Made by a program: the position numbers and the translations under genes. The notes under the pieces are model-generated. The model searched no databases and was not told the DNA's origin. It worked only from the letters and a program-made list of their open reading frames with translations. Positions 1 through 9,292 of a DNA stretch of 46,242 nucleotides are shown here, piece after piece. This stretch comes from Phaeodactylum tricornutum CCAP 1055/1 (lineage: Eukaryota; Bacillariophyta; Bacillariophyceae; Surirellales; Neidiaceae). Positions within the stretch are counted from its first letter, which is position 1; each line of letters begins with the position of its first letter. Location of the stretch: contig NW_002238037.1 of NCBI RefSeq assembly GCF_000150955.2, forward strand, positions 1 to 46,242. Reading direction: 5' to 3'.

Positions 1-2087
1 ACTGCACAAAGTCTTTCATGCGGTACTTCCTATCACTTCTTACTGGGACAAAGCATGCCAAATCCCCCCCTGTCAATGAAATGACAAGTCTGAAGAGCAG
101 TACAATCCTTGAAATTGACTTTGGAAGCTTGTGCTGGGTAAGCTCAGTACTGAGTTTTGACTGGGCCTTCCACTTCTTTGTAGATTTGGCATAGAAGTAC
201 AAAGCACCATCCCCCCAGAGAACTTGAAAATCTTGGAGGCCTAAAGTTTCTGAATGCCTCATACTGCCAAGACCCAGACCATGTAAACAGAACTCAACAA
301 TTGATGACAGATGATCTTGGTCAATTTCATTGATCTGAGGGGACAACTTCAAAGATTCACTGAACACATCTCCACTAGCTTGTTGAACTTGAAAGTGCAC
401 ACTATCATCAGATCCACATGATATTCTGACATTGATCAAAGGCAGAGTTGTGGTCAAAAAGACTTCCCAATCCTTTCCATCAAAGATCTGACTTAGAACA
501 AGTCTGGCAGCACCAACAACCCTTGGAATGAGAGTCTTCCAAACTTCTGGCTTAAAGATGAGCCCTTGAACCACAATCTCTCCATTTCTGGAGAAATGCC
601 TGTCAACAATCTTGGGTTTCTGCATCTGAATCTCTCTGAGCTGCCTGATCATGGGTCCAAAGGTGTTCATGGTGGGCCTCTCCATAACTGTTTTCACCAG
701 TACCTTAGCTCCCTCCATGTAACCAAGAGGATGGCTCATAGCCCCCACAACAGAACAGAAAGCCAGTCTGAACAAGTGCATTATGGTGGCAACTTGGGAA
801 GCAGATGTATCAGCTGATCTCAACACAAGCTTGCCCTTGGAAATGAGGAAGCATCTAGCTGCAGCATAGACACACCCCAAGGGATATTGACTTGTGCTGG
901 CTGGATTTTCCAGTAAGACATCAACCAAAAGCTTGCCAATCAGACCACCTTGAATGATCTGAGTCGAAGACACACTGCACTCCAGAAGATCAGAGATCTC
1001 TTGTCTTGTCTTGACAATGATGCTAGTTCCAACACAATCATGTCTCCAGAGGAAGCATAGCAGCTTTTTCAGTTCCTTGCTCAACACACTAACATTTTCT
1101 CTCATAGAAAATGTAGTGTTCTGGACAACTTGATTGATCTCCACTCCCTCATACAGTATCAAGCTGGCTCTGAGGTTGGCAGGCACTTCAGCAACTTCAA
1201 TCCTTGCATATTGAGTCAGCCAATCCTCTGCAATCTGAAGCAACTTGGTTAACTGAAGTTCACCAGCCTCCAGCTCACGGTATTGAAAAATGTTCTGTCT
1301 GACTTTGCTTTCAAACTGAATTGCTGAATTTCTGATATATTTTGAAAAAATGGAAATGTATCTCTGAGGACTCTCATCCTCTCTGACAAATGGCTTGATC
1401 ATCAAGGCTATGGCACTGAAGGAGAGAAGATCAGATGACTTAGGAACTGCCTCTTTTTCCTTCTCTTTAGACAAATCTTCAACCACCCTATTACAAATTG
1501 TTTTGATACAAAACTTTTTGACAGATCTAGCCTGAGCACATTGATCCCTCTTCTTGACTGCATTTGCAATATGACGCTCAAAATTAGATGGTCTTGAGAA
1601 AATTTCACCACAAACTCCACAGGAAATCATCATTTTTTGTGTGTCAATGCAACAATAATCATTCATAGTTGAATTGCTGATTCTTTGTACTTCTAATTGA
1701 AGTTCCTTGAAAGTTTTACCACTATACCCAGCATGGAATCTTTTTACGTGCCTGGAGAAGTTGGTACTATGATCTGCAGAAATTTTCTTCTTGCATACTA
1801 GGCAGTATAGTCCAAAAGGTGTAACTTGGAACACTGAATTGTCTGAATCTATGTTGACTTCATCAGGGGATAAATCTATGGATGATCCTGAGGGATTGTT
1901 TTGGCCATTTGCAGCACTAGTGGATAAAGTCCTACTACTAGATGCAACTTTAAAAAAATGTGATCCATGTTTTTTGTAAGGGTAGGGTTTGTCCTTCTCT
2001 GTCAGACTCTTTCCTCTTCTTCCGTTTGGCTGCGTAAGGATTATTTATGGCAGTGGGATGACTGTTAAGGTGGTCATTACTACTCAT
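1..2087 (-). CDS. Zinc-finger protein, partial (3' end off the left edge), one frameshift; possibly RecQ-helicase-associated type
   Basis: Read on the minus strand, one frame stays open from about 2044 to base 1 (about 680 codons) with no stop, so the protein continues beyond the window. The only plausible ATG is at 2085-2087. It opens a 45-codon lead with a basic NLS-like stretch (AAKRKKRK) in another frame, and joining the two needs a 1-base shift at the 7-base A run (plus strand) at 1952-1958. Two zinc-finger-like motifs follow: CLVC...H....H near 1740-1804 and CGVCGEIF...RH...C near 1540-1625. The rest is a soluble, partly helical protein. The region near 400-660 and the stretch KLPKSISRIVLLFRLVISL near 70-130 resemble, from memory, fungal C2H2 proteins next to or fused with RecQ-like helicases. 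That family link is inference. The frameshift may be real decay, a short intron boundary or a sequencing error. Confidence 0.65.
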
Positions 2088-2099
2088 TTTGCTAACTCC

Positions 2100-3110
2100 T
2101 GTGGTTTTGCAATGGGATGTGTTTTGGATGTGGTTGGCAGTGAGTGTGAGTGACAGTGGAGCTAGCTACTTAGCCCATGGAGGCTTGGGACGGAGCCAAA
2201 CCCTGCAGCCCCTTAAACCGGAGGAACATGTCTACGTGGCAAGGTGATGACGCGGCAACAACCAAATTTCGGCTGTCGTCAACAAAACGGTTTTGGTCGA
2301 TTGGACCAACAAAGCTTACTCCGAATTAGATGCCCCAAAATTAATCTACCATACATACTCATTCTCGGATTCACAGGACTTGTGTGTCTACATCAGCAAA
2401 CGGAAAGAGACGGACCCCACAACAGTTTCAGAGTGAATAGTGCAATCACCCTAACGTTGAGAGACACAAAGACGGCAAGTTGTTTGCCACTGCATCTGGC
2501 TCAATGAAAATGAAGAAACGGTATTTCTTTGTGGATACAACAACAATTGTCGAAAAGTCTGAATAAACAACGACGGTCTATATTTGGTTCCGGGCGGAGG
2601 AGCGTGTGTGGCGTGCCGTGCCACCGGAGTGTTGACAAATTGATACTCGTTTGTTGGAGTCTGGAGGATGGGCGACAACCCGTGTGTTTCTTCCACGGCA
2701 AGGACGACCAACGGGGAGATCCCCACGATGCCACACAGGCATACGACGGTGACTATCCGCACAATGGCCTATTGAATCTTCTACGGTATTGCGAAAGCAC
2801 AGGTTGTTGCGGTTCCAGAATCACGCAAATGTGAAAGGTGGGGTGCTATCCTACAAACACGACAACACAATTTACACTGTAGGGATGGGCAACAATGGCA
2901 CATACAAGCAAAAAGATTTGGATCAGACTGCTAGAAGCAATACTCAAGCAACGCTTTGGATGACAGACTTCTTTGTTGGGCTTTGTTGTTCGCAAATTGC
3001 ACCACTTGCACAGTATGTTCGGAACGTGTCCATTCTTAGCAGTATCACGAAAGCACAGGTTGTTGCGGCTCCAGCATTGCGGTCAGCTGCAAAAGTGGCT
3101 ATGTGATTAT
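2100..3110 (+). other. Decayed coding-like region, no intact gene
   Basis: No frame stays open for more than about 105 codons. Short open pieces in different frames look protein-like but are broken by stops. The peptide ESTGCCGS is encoded twice, at about 2794-2817 and 3049-3073, within near-identical DNA of about 30 bp (shared core AAGCACAGGTTGTTGCGG). This suggests an old cysteine-rich repeat protein gene that has decayed, or one with introns I cannot place. No family is recognised. Confidence 0.3.
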
Positions 3111-3180
3111 AATCGAAAAAGGCTTACATTCATAGTGGTTGTAAATTAAAAATTCTTACTTTACAGTCAATACTGTTTCC

Positions 3181-3912
3181 TTAGAATATAGCAATCACAG
3201 CGTGTATGGCAGCGTTGCGTGGGGTGCGGGCAAGCGCAGTCCGGCAGGTGGCAAGTTTGCGAATGGCGAAGCCGTCTTCCCACTATTCCATCAGCTGCAG
3301 AGTGATGTGAATGTTGACAGTGCAACCCAGGCTGAATCCGCCAGCGGTTGACTTGGCGCGGCGTGCTGGTTGCCGCGTGCTGTTTTTGTTTGCGGACGAC
3401 ACCTTCCAGAACAATCCGGGAGGCTTCTTTCCCCCGTCTTGGCGGTTCGGAGTTCGACTGGCTGGCTCAATGCGGTATTGGGATAGTGCCTTTTGTACGG
3501 ATCCTCGGAGGAGTGTGAAATTGTTGGATATGGAGCAGACTTAGACGTCGTTATCCCGGACAATGCGTACAAGTTCCTGAAGTTGGCGGCGGAGCGACTA
3601 TTGAGGGGGGGGGGGGGGGACAGAGGAATGAATCCAGTGAAATCGACGATTTTAATTTGGGCTTTGCAAACAGGCACGCAACCCAAGAAAACAGTTCCAC
3701 TACCGTGCGGCTACGACAATTCCTGTAGGCTACATTTTCCTCTAGAAGTTGTGTAGATTGGGACCAGTGGACTCTTTGGATCCCAAGCGTTCCTACTGCA
3801 GATCCTCGTGCTTTTACGGTACTCGCGGGGAATGCTTGCAAAGCCGTGCTGGGCGGCGTTGGTGCTGGATAGTGGTGACGGCTTTGCAGCAAAACCGCAT
3901 TGCGGTGGGAGA
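3181..3912 (+). pseudogene. Degenerate coding-like stretch with G15 tract
   Basis: Protein-like pieces occur in shifting frames. Examples are YGSVAWGAGKRSPAGGKF near 3208, CEIVGYGADLDVVIPDNAYK near 3510-3570 and DPRAFTVLAGNACKAV near 3800-3850. They are separated by stops and frame changes, including a run of 15 G at 3605-3619. The pieces could belong to one decayed gene. I recognise no family, and no part of it is an intact ORF. Confidence 0.3.
3605..3619. repeat. Poly-G tract (G15)
   Basis: Fifteen consecutive G on the plus strand. A tract this long is prone to length error in sequencing and could form a quadruplex-like structure. Confidence 0.9.
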
Positions 3913-3913
3913 A

Positions 3914-4250
3914 CGTCTCTGTATGGTCAGTGCTGGTCTGACATGGATTTAGGATGAGTTTGTTAGGTGGAAAGGTAAACTTATCGATGATCCAAGAGAA
4001 TTACTTATTGAAAAGACAAACTATGTTGAAGATCCCGGAGCAGTCACCTACGCAAAAGACAAACCAACTTGAAGATCCCGGAGCAGTCACCTACGCAAAA
4101 GACAAACCAACTTGAAGATCCCGGAGCAGTTACCTACGCAAAAGACAAACCAACTTGAAGATCCCGGAGCAATTACTTAGAAATAGTTTTTGGATAAATT
4201 GTATACAGCTAGGTATACCCCTGCTTCTCTGGGATCTTCCTGCCCTTAGG
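3914..4250 (+). repeat. Family A repeat element, copy 1
   Basis: Matches 8478-8770 from the shared start TCTCTRTATGG to the shared end CCCTTAGG. It contains five copies of a unit with head GATCCCGGAG followed by CAATTACTTA or a close variant, starting near 3989, 4031, 4074, 4117 and 4160; the last four are spaced 43 bp. Next come a small palindrome (GTATAC...GTATAC, 4201-4218), the near reverse complement of the unit head (CTCTGGGATC), a pyrimidine tract and CTTAGG. No coding capacity was seen. Confidence 0.75.
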
Positions 4251-4590
4251 GTTTACCAAGAGGGTTTACTTATGTTGTTGGACACTGAACCCAGAGGAAT
4301 TACTTACAACATCGGACAGTGAACTGGGAGGGAATACTTATATGTCGCACTGTGAACTCAGAGGGAATATTTATATGTCGCACTGTGAACTCAGAGGGTT
4401 AACTTATGAGGAGTTTTTAGATAGATTTTATACATCATTGTAGGAAAGTACTACTCTGGGTTCTCCCTCCCCTTAGGGAATATTTATATGTCGCACTGTG
4501 AACTCAGAGGGTTAACTTATGAGGAGTTTTTAGATAGATTTTATACATCATTGTAGGAAAGTACTACTCTGGGTTCTCCCTCCCCTTAGG
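4251..4590 (+). repeat. Family B repeat element, copy 1, with 113-bp tandem duplication of its 3' end
   Basis: Starts directly after the CTTAGG of the preceding family A copy. Units with heads such as GAACCCAGAG or GAACTCAGAG recur about every 33 bp. The element ends in CTCTGGGTTC, the exact reverse complement of GAACCCAGAG, then a pyrimidine tract and CTTAGG (4472-4477). The last 113 bp (4363-4475) are repeated immediately (4476-4588), giving a second CTTAGG end at 4585-4590. Confidence 0.75.
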
Positions 4591-5194
4591 GATCTTCCAC
4601 TACGGTACGGTTTTCCCACTTTGCCATGTGCAAAGGCCAGAAATCCTCCAAAGCGGACAATTGCTGCACCAACTACATTAATGCCTTGTCCGTGGCAGCT
4701 TGTTGGAGTTGCTCGCTAGACCTCTTCCTAATGGGTGTGCCTATCATTTGAATGTTGAAGTTGTTTTGGTTGCATGACTGTGAAATTAGAAATTTCCAAA
4801 TGTTGGACGGACCGTGAGGTTTTGGATGTTGCATCATACACCGTCACTGCCAGCCAGATATTTTGAATAGGCGGGTGTTTCGGTAGGGTGTTTTCACAGC
4901 GTCACTTTACATTAGTAAGGATTTGAAAAAGATTTTATTGCTTTAGAAAAGAAGTATTGTTCTCCGGGTTTACCAAGAGGGTTTACTTATGTTGTTGGAC
5001 ACTGAACCCAGAGGAATTACTTACAACATCGGACAGTGAACTGGGAGGGAATACTTATATGTCGCACTGTGAACTCAGAGGGAATATTTATATGTCGCAC
5101 TGTGAACTCAGAGGGTTAACTTATGAGGAGTTTTTAGATAGATTTTATCCATCATTGTAGAAAAGTACTACTCTGGGTTCTCCCTCCCCTTAGG
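4591..5194 (+). repeat. Family B long repeat, copy 2
   Basis: Nearly identical to 9293-9899 from GGATCTTCCACT to CTTAGG (5189-5194). The first 370 bp are unlike the family B unit and carry a broken minus-strand protein-like reading (QLSALEDFWPLHMAKWENR). The last 230 bp are the B unit array with the terminal CTCTGGGTTC, pyrimidines and CTTAGG. So the hairpin arrays are the 3' parts of longer repeats. Confidence 0.75.
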
Positions 5195-6251
5195 AACCCC
5201 CCCCCAGCGCAACTATGATAGGATCCTGGGACATGACACCATTACATACAACGTTGCAGTCAGAGCTACTGTCGCCATCAAAAGCACAGCACAGGCCGCT
5301 CACCTTCACCCCAAGTAGGGTGAGGGCTAGTCCTGTAGAAAGGACACTTTCATCCAAGCTTCCCGCAACAGATGTTAGGTCTATTATAGCCCTTGTCATG
5401 AATGCCCGCTTTCTGCGCAACATGGGCAGGGCCCATGCTGATACCTCAAGGCCCGTGCCGCTCCTTTCCGCAAGGAGCTGTAGGATGAAACTTACGTCTG
5501 ATACCAACTTGCCAATCTTTTGTGCACATAAGTTGAATCTTCTATTTTTAAAACCCGCGTATGATTGTATGAACAAGATTGTGGTGGCCAGCTCAGACAG
5601 GAATAGTAACAAGTTCCTCTTTGAACCGTCCGTTGAAAAGTGCAAACCCACTGCTAGCAATAACAATAGAACACAAAAAAGAAGCCGTCTTACCTCATTG
5701 TACCACAGCTCAACGGGAAGGTCATTTGTGGCGTCACTTAGTGACGTCCCGAGTTTAAGGAAATCCGTATTGTGCTCCAAGAACAGGTGTTGCGACTCTT
5801 CCCTCGAACCCGAGCTATAAAACCCCAGCAACGAGAGAACATTGTTGACCCCAATTGTGGGCACGGCATCTTCTAAATGAATCAACATATACATCACGCC
5901 GGATCGGCTTGTAATTGAAGTGGTGGAAGTGCCGTCCTGCTCCGCTACGATGATGCAATAGTGCTCATCATCGATTTGGTGCTTCACAATTTTTCGATCA
6001 GTGCCGCCCTCGCTTCCGTCAGCGTTGAGGATGGGGCGACTAACTCTCACCCCGACGCCTTTAGGCACTGCGAAAGCTAGCGTTGTACCCTTTGGTATAA
6101 AGAGAGTTGTTTCTATCAATCTCCCAATCTCCTTATTTGTACCATCGTAATTGTTGACCACACGCGCCCCTTTCACATTCGTCAGCTCAGTATATAGCTT
6201 AGGTGCTTGGCCCTTCGACATGACGGAATAGATCAGCGTCGGGTTTGACAT
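5190..6251 (-). CDS. Hypothetical membrane protein (353 aa)
   Basis: A single open exon starting at ATG 6249-6251. I do not recognise the family. Residues 1-185 look soluble. A strongly hydrophobic segment lies at about 190-204 (LLFCVLLLLLAVGLHF) and a second at about 213-233, with a weaker one near 303-323. Basic loops (RRKR near 279-282) lie between the hydrophobic parts. The stop codon TAA (5190-5192) lies inside the CTTAGG end of the family B repeat, so the natural C-terminus has probably been cut or replaced and the last residues (LGGGS) are encoded at the junction. Whether the gene is expressed or itself part of a repeat cannot be told. Confidence 0.55.
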   Translation of the reverse strand: MSNPTLIYSVMSKGQAPKLYTELTNVKGARVVNNYDGTNKEIGRLIETTLFIPKGTTLAFAVPKGVGVRVSRPILNADGSEGGTDRKIVKHQIDDEHYCIIVAEQDGTSTTSITSRSGVMYMLIHLEDAVPTIGVNNVLSLLGFYSSGSREESQHLFLEHNTDFLKLGTSLSDATNDLPVELWYNEVRRLLFCVLLLLLAVGLHFSTDGSKRNLLLFLSELATTILFIQSYAGFKNRRFNLCAQKIGKLVSDVSFILQLLAERSGTGLEVSAWALPMLRRKRAFMTRAIIDLTSVAGSLDESVLSTGLALTLLGVKVSGLCCAFDGDSSSDCNVVCNGVMSQDPIIVALGGGS

Positions 6252-6869
6252 ACTCTTGTCTCTGCAATATCCAATAAGAAAGAATTGAACAGCCAGAGAC
6301 AGGCGAAGTTCACAGTCTCGTTGGTTTAAAGTGTGGTGCGTTCAAAAGTTGTTGCTTTTACCTTATTTCTACACAAACATAAAGGTAGATGCCCGCAATT
6401 CGAAGCCCTCGATAAATTTTGTTGAATTTCTTGCAAGATAAATTCTATCTGCTTTGATTCGGATTTTACCAGGTTGTCTGCGTTACGGTAAAATGGATGC
6501 GCAAAGTGAAGTGAGAACGTCTTCCCAGGTATATATATGTACATGAGGTCTTAGATCACCAAATCAAAGGTGTCATTCCTGCTTAGAGGAAAAGCTCCAT
6601 TTCCATTTAATAGCTACGCACTTCGAAAAATCTCAATGAAATTGGACTTCCTTTTACACCTATAACTTGGGCATAAGCTCAAAGTACATAAATTTCTGGA
6701 TTGGGTGAAACTAGCGCGTTAGTGGCTTAAATTCTGAATTCACGTTTTATCTAGTATTCCTTGTACATCACCAAATTTTTGTTGTATTTTACTTTTCGCG
6801 TATCGGTAATAGGTCAATCACAGCGGGTAGATTTGAAGGTGATCACCAGGCCAGGCCTCTTACTATTGA
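6252..6869. other. Intergenic region without recognised gene
   Basis: AT-rich, with stops in all frames and no repeat match noticed elsewhere in the window. The part next to 6252 would hold the promoter of the minus-strand membrane ORF, but I see no clear TATA or initiator element. Confidence 0.5.
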
Positions 6870-7190
6870 TCCTCGGAAAACTTTACGACAAGAATATGGT
6901 CGATGAGCTCTACGGAATTCGTGAAACAAGCCGTGGAAAACGTTGAACAAGACTGGCATGAAATCGGAAGGGCCTTACATTAAGCAATTGTGCTTTGTCT
7001 CCGAAGTCGACCAGTAATCGCCCCGAGTTAGATATATCTGCTATTCTCGATCCTGATTGCACTAACTATTTCCAGTCACAGATTGGATATATTGTGATGG
7101 GCAGTTGAACTTGGTCAATGTGTGAAGTGTCTTCATTGTCCGCGCGAGGAACATTTCACTGCTGTTTTCAAAATCATTGAGGAAATTCGC
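6870..7190 (+). pseudogene. Copia reverse-transcriptase fragment, decayed
   Basis: Readings WSMSSTEFVKQAVENVEQD (about 6897-6953) and RPELDISAILDPD...NYFQSQIG (about 7022-7095) line up with WSMSSTNYVKQAVANVEKD and RPELDVSPLLNAE...NYFQSQIG of the copia element at 43047-44975. A third piece, CEVSSLSAREEHFTAVFKI, near 7125-7180 matches the following part of that protein. Stops and a gap separate the pieces. It is a remnant of the same copia lineage as the right-edge element but on the opposite strand. No LTR was found next to it. Confidence 0.7.
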
Positions 7191-7360
7191 TAAATGGGTG
7201 CTAAGACCCTGCCAAATCCACTAAATGGGTGCTTAACCTCTGCACATGCCATTTTTGCTGAATGTGATCTTGTTTCTTACAAGCAAATTTTCAATGGAAA
7301 ATACTCTCTTGAATAAAATCATAAGCCTGAGAAATTGAGACAATATCTCAAGAGCATCAA

Positions 7361-7624
7361 ATCATGTCAACTGGAATGACAGTTTTGAGTACTGGTTTGC
7401 GTGATGGCGCGCACTACTTGGGTCGTGGCACCCAAGGCAAGCCTGTCAAAACTAATCTTGTGTGTTTGGCCACAAATCCCGACACGGATGGTTTTGGACA
7501 GGCGCAATCCCAGCTGAGTATTCAGAAACATGATGTGACTGTTTTGGGACTTGACCGTAGCCATGCTAAGGAGCATGGTAACTATGATGAATGTGCCCAC
7601 GGTGCCGTGTATAACGCCGTGGAG
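7361..7624 (+). repeat. Unclassified repeat R1, copy 1 (ORF fragment of about 87 codons)
   Basis: Matches 26500-26763 in inverted orientation. From ATG 7364 it encodes MSTGMTVLSTG...GAHYLGRGTQG...NYDECAHGAVYN, with the same frame kept open in the other copy and only a few replacements (for example L/S, K/E, S/C). Similarity stops at about 7624, exactly where the family C repeat begins. The protein is not recognised. It could be a piece of a transposon protein. Confidence 0.6.
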
Positions 7625-8131
7625 GGTCGCGAAATAAGCACCAGATTTCGTAAAACGCTCCAAATTACACTCCAAATCACCACACTGCATGATCACCAGT
7701 CTTCTCTGGTGTTAGCCTACTCTATCTGCAAAAAAACATCCGTGGTCAATGCTGTTCGCTTCCTACATTGTAGATGCAAACAGGGTGCCATGAGTGTTTT
7801 CTGTTGTAAAATTTGAAGAAAGAAAAATTCTCTACTAGCTAGAAGCTGTATAAAGGGCAAGTCCATTTTGGCCTATACTGACTGTTCACAGTTGTATGTA
7901 AGCAACACAAAGCGCAGACGCGACTTACGGAAGAACGACCAACTGTGAAAGTTGTTTGCCAGACGTCAGCAAGTTAGTTATCCCTGTGGAGTAACTTTCA
8001 CCGTTTTTGAATCTCAGTGGGAATTTTTTGGATCCCAGTGGGATGGGTTAAGTAAAAAATGAATCCCTGTGTAAAGATAAAATATCCATTCATGCATAAG
8101 TTTACTACACAGCGATCTCCTTTTCCTTAGG
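7625..8131 (+). repeat. Family C long repeat, copy 1
   Basis: Nearly identical to 14687-15190, starting at GTCGCGAAATAAG and ending at CTTAGG. The last 150 bp hold units with heads ATCCCTGTGG, ATCTCAGTGGG, GATCCCAGTGGG and ATCCCTGTGTA. The near reverse complement TACACAGCGAT, a pyrimidine tract and CTTAGG follow. The other copy has the exact reverse complement TACACAGGGAT. The first 350 bp are unrelated to the units and hold no intact ORF. Confidence 0.75.
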
Positions 8132-8196
8132 AAAACCGAAACACTGAACTGCTGTCTTTGCAGTGTTGCGAGTAACTTACCTTAACACCTTCGTTA

Positions 8197-8316
8197 TTCT
8201 GGGAATAGTGCATTAGCTCCTTTTTACGTCTTGTACGTACCTGACCCTAACCCTAACCCTTCTGGGAATAGTGCATTAGCTCCTTTTTACGTCTTGTACG
8301 TACCTGACCCTAACCC
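8197..8316 (+). repeat. 63-bp tandem repeat with telomere-like CCCTAA motifs
   Basis: A 63-bp unit beginning TTCTGGGAATAG occurs twice in tandem (8197-8259 and 8260-8316). The first ends in GACCCTAACCCTAACCC and the second in GACCCTAACCCATAGGG. The CCCTAA runs match the common TTAGGG telomere repeat, so this looks like an interstitial telomeric sequence. Each unit also holds the palindrome-like GTACGTAC. Confidence 0.8.
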
Positions 8317-8477
8317 ATAGGGATTACTAATGTTGTCGCACTGTGTACTGGTCGAGTATGCTTGCTTAGCCGCTTGTCTGAATTCACCTACCATCTTCTG
8401 CCCGATCCTGATATTAGCGTGTCCGATGGATCTTCTCTTGTCTGCCCGACGCTTATCCGTTTGTCCAACACTTTGGA

Positions 8478-8770
8478 GTCTCTATATGGTCAATACTGGT
8501 CTGACATGGATTTAGGATGAGTCTGTTAGGTGGAAAAGTAGATTTATCACCAATCCAAAAGAATTACTTAGACAAGAGACAAACCATGTTGAAGATTCCA
8601 GAGCAATTACTTATTGAAAAGACAAACTATGTTGAAGATCCCGGAGCAGTTACCTACGCAAAAGACAAACCAACTTGAAGATCCCGGAGCAATTACTTAG
8701 AAATAGTTTTTGGATAAAATGTATACAGCTAGGTATACCCCTAGTTCTCTGGGATCTTCCTGCCCTTAGG
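8478..8770 (+). repeat. Family A repeat element, copy 2
   Basis: Second copy of the 3914-4250 element, with about four units (near 8552, 8593, 8638 and 8680) instead of five. The same GTATAC...GTATAC palindrome, CTCTGGGATC and CCCTTAGG end are present. Unit number differs between copies, so the array expands and contracts. Confidence 0.75.
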
Positions 8771-9060
8771 TGTTGGCAAAATATCAGTTGTATTGGGTCA
8801 CTCTATCTGTGACAAGAGGAAACCTTGCTTGGCTGCTATCCGTCGCAAACAACGCTTTCCATTTCCCTAGCCATAATGGGAGTGACCAAGAGAGTTGCAG
8901 ATGCAGGCAGTGTGGGGGACAAGTAAAACCAAATAGAATCCACAATAAAAATAGTACAGGATACAACAGATATCAAAATACAACCAACATGTGTGTAGAA
9001 CAGCTATAGATAGTACAAACACTCAAAAAATGCGTAACAGTATGCTAACTTTAAAAAGAC
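8771..9060 (-). repeat. Unclassified repeat R2, copy 1
   Basis: Matches 14110-14400 with moderate divergence, including a gap in the middle (the other copy has extra bases near 14158-14175). Shared stretches include CACTCTATCTGTGACA, GCTATCCGTCGCAAACAAC and ACCAACATGTGT. No intact protein is visible. Confidence 0.6.
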
Positions 9061-9292
9061 AAGTTGATTTTGTTCCTGAAGTGCAAGCAGTGTCTCCATT
9101 TTGTAGCGTGGTAGCGTTTGTAGTGTATTTGCAAACTTGGTGCACACTGCTCGCGTTGAGCTTTATCCCAGCCTTATTCCAATTTTGTTCGACATCATTT
9201 AAACCCTGTCGCAAACTTTCTTTTGCGGAACTCCTGTTCCCTCTGTGCCGCTTCCCCTTGCTCCTTGAAATCGCGTCGAAGATATTGCGCCT
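9061..9292 (-). pseudogene. Decayed coiled-coil-like coding fragment
   Basis: The minus strand between the R2 and family B repeats reads QAQYLRRDFKEQGEAAQREQ and QEFRKRKF, a charged, helical stretch, then hits stops. It resembles in character the minus-strand fragment at 14420-14686, which lies in the same position relative to the second R2 copy. Both may be remnants of the same repeat-encoded protein. No family is recognised. Confidence 0.3.

Noticed and set aside
566-817. Plus-strand ORF of 83 codons
   Set aside because: Antisense to the long open zinc-finger frame.
3989-4180. CRISPR-like look of the 43-bp repeats in family A
   Set aside because: Units are contiguous with no unique spacers, genes here are eukaryotic, and there are no cas genes.
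3914-4250. Helitron: start TCTCT and a hairpin near the 3' end
   Set aside because: The end CTTAG does not fit the usual CTRR, bases after the end are not T, and multiple internal heads are not typical. It remains a comparison only.
8101-8131. CTTTTCCTTAG|G as a 3' splice site of an intron-like (introner) element
   Set aside because: No matching GT donor at a fixed distance, elements chain head to tail, and they lie outside genes.
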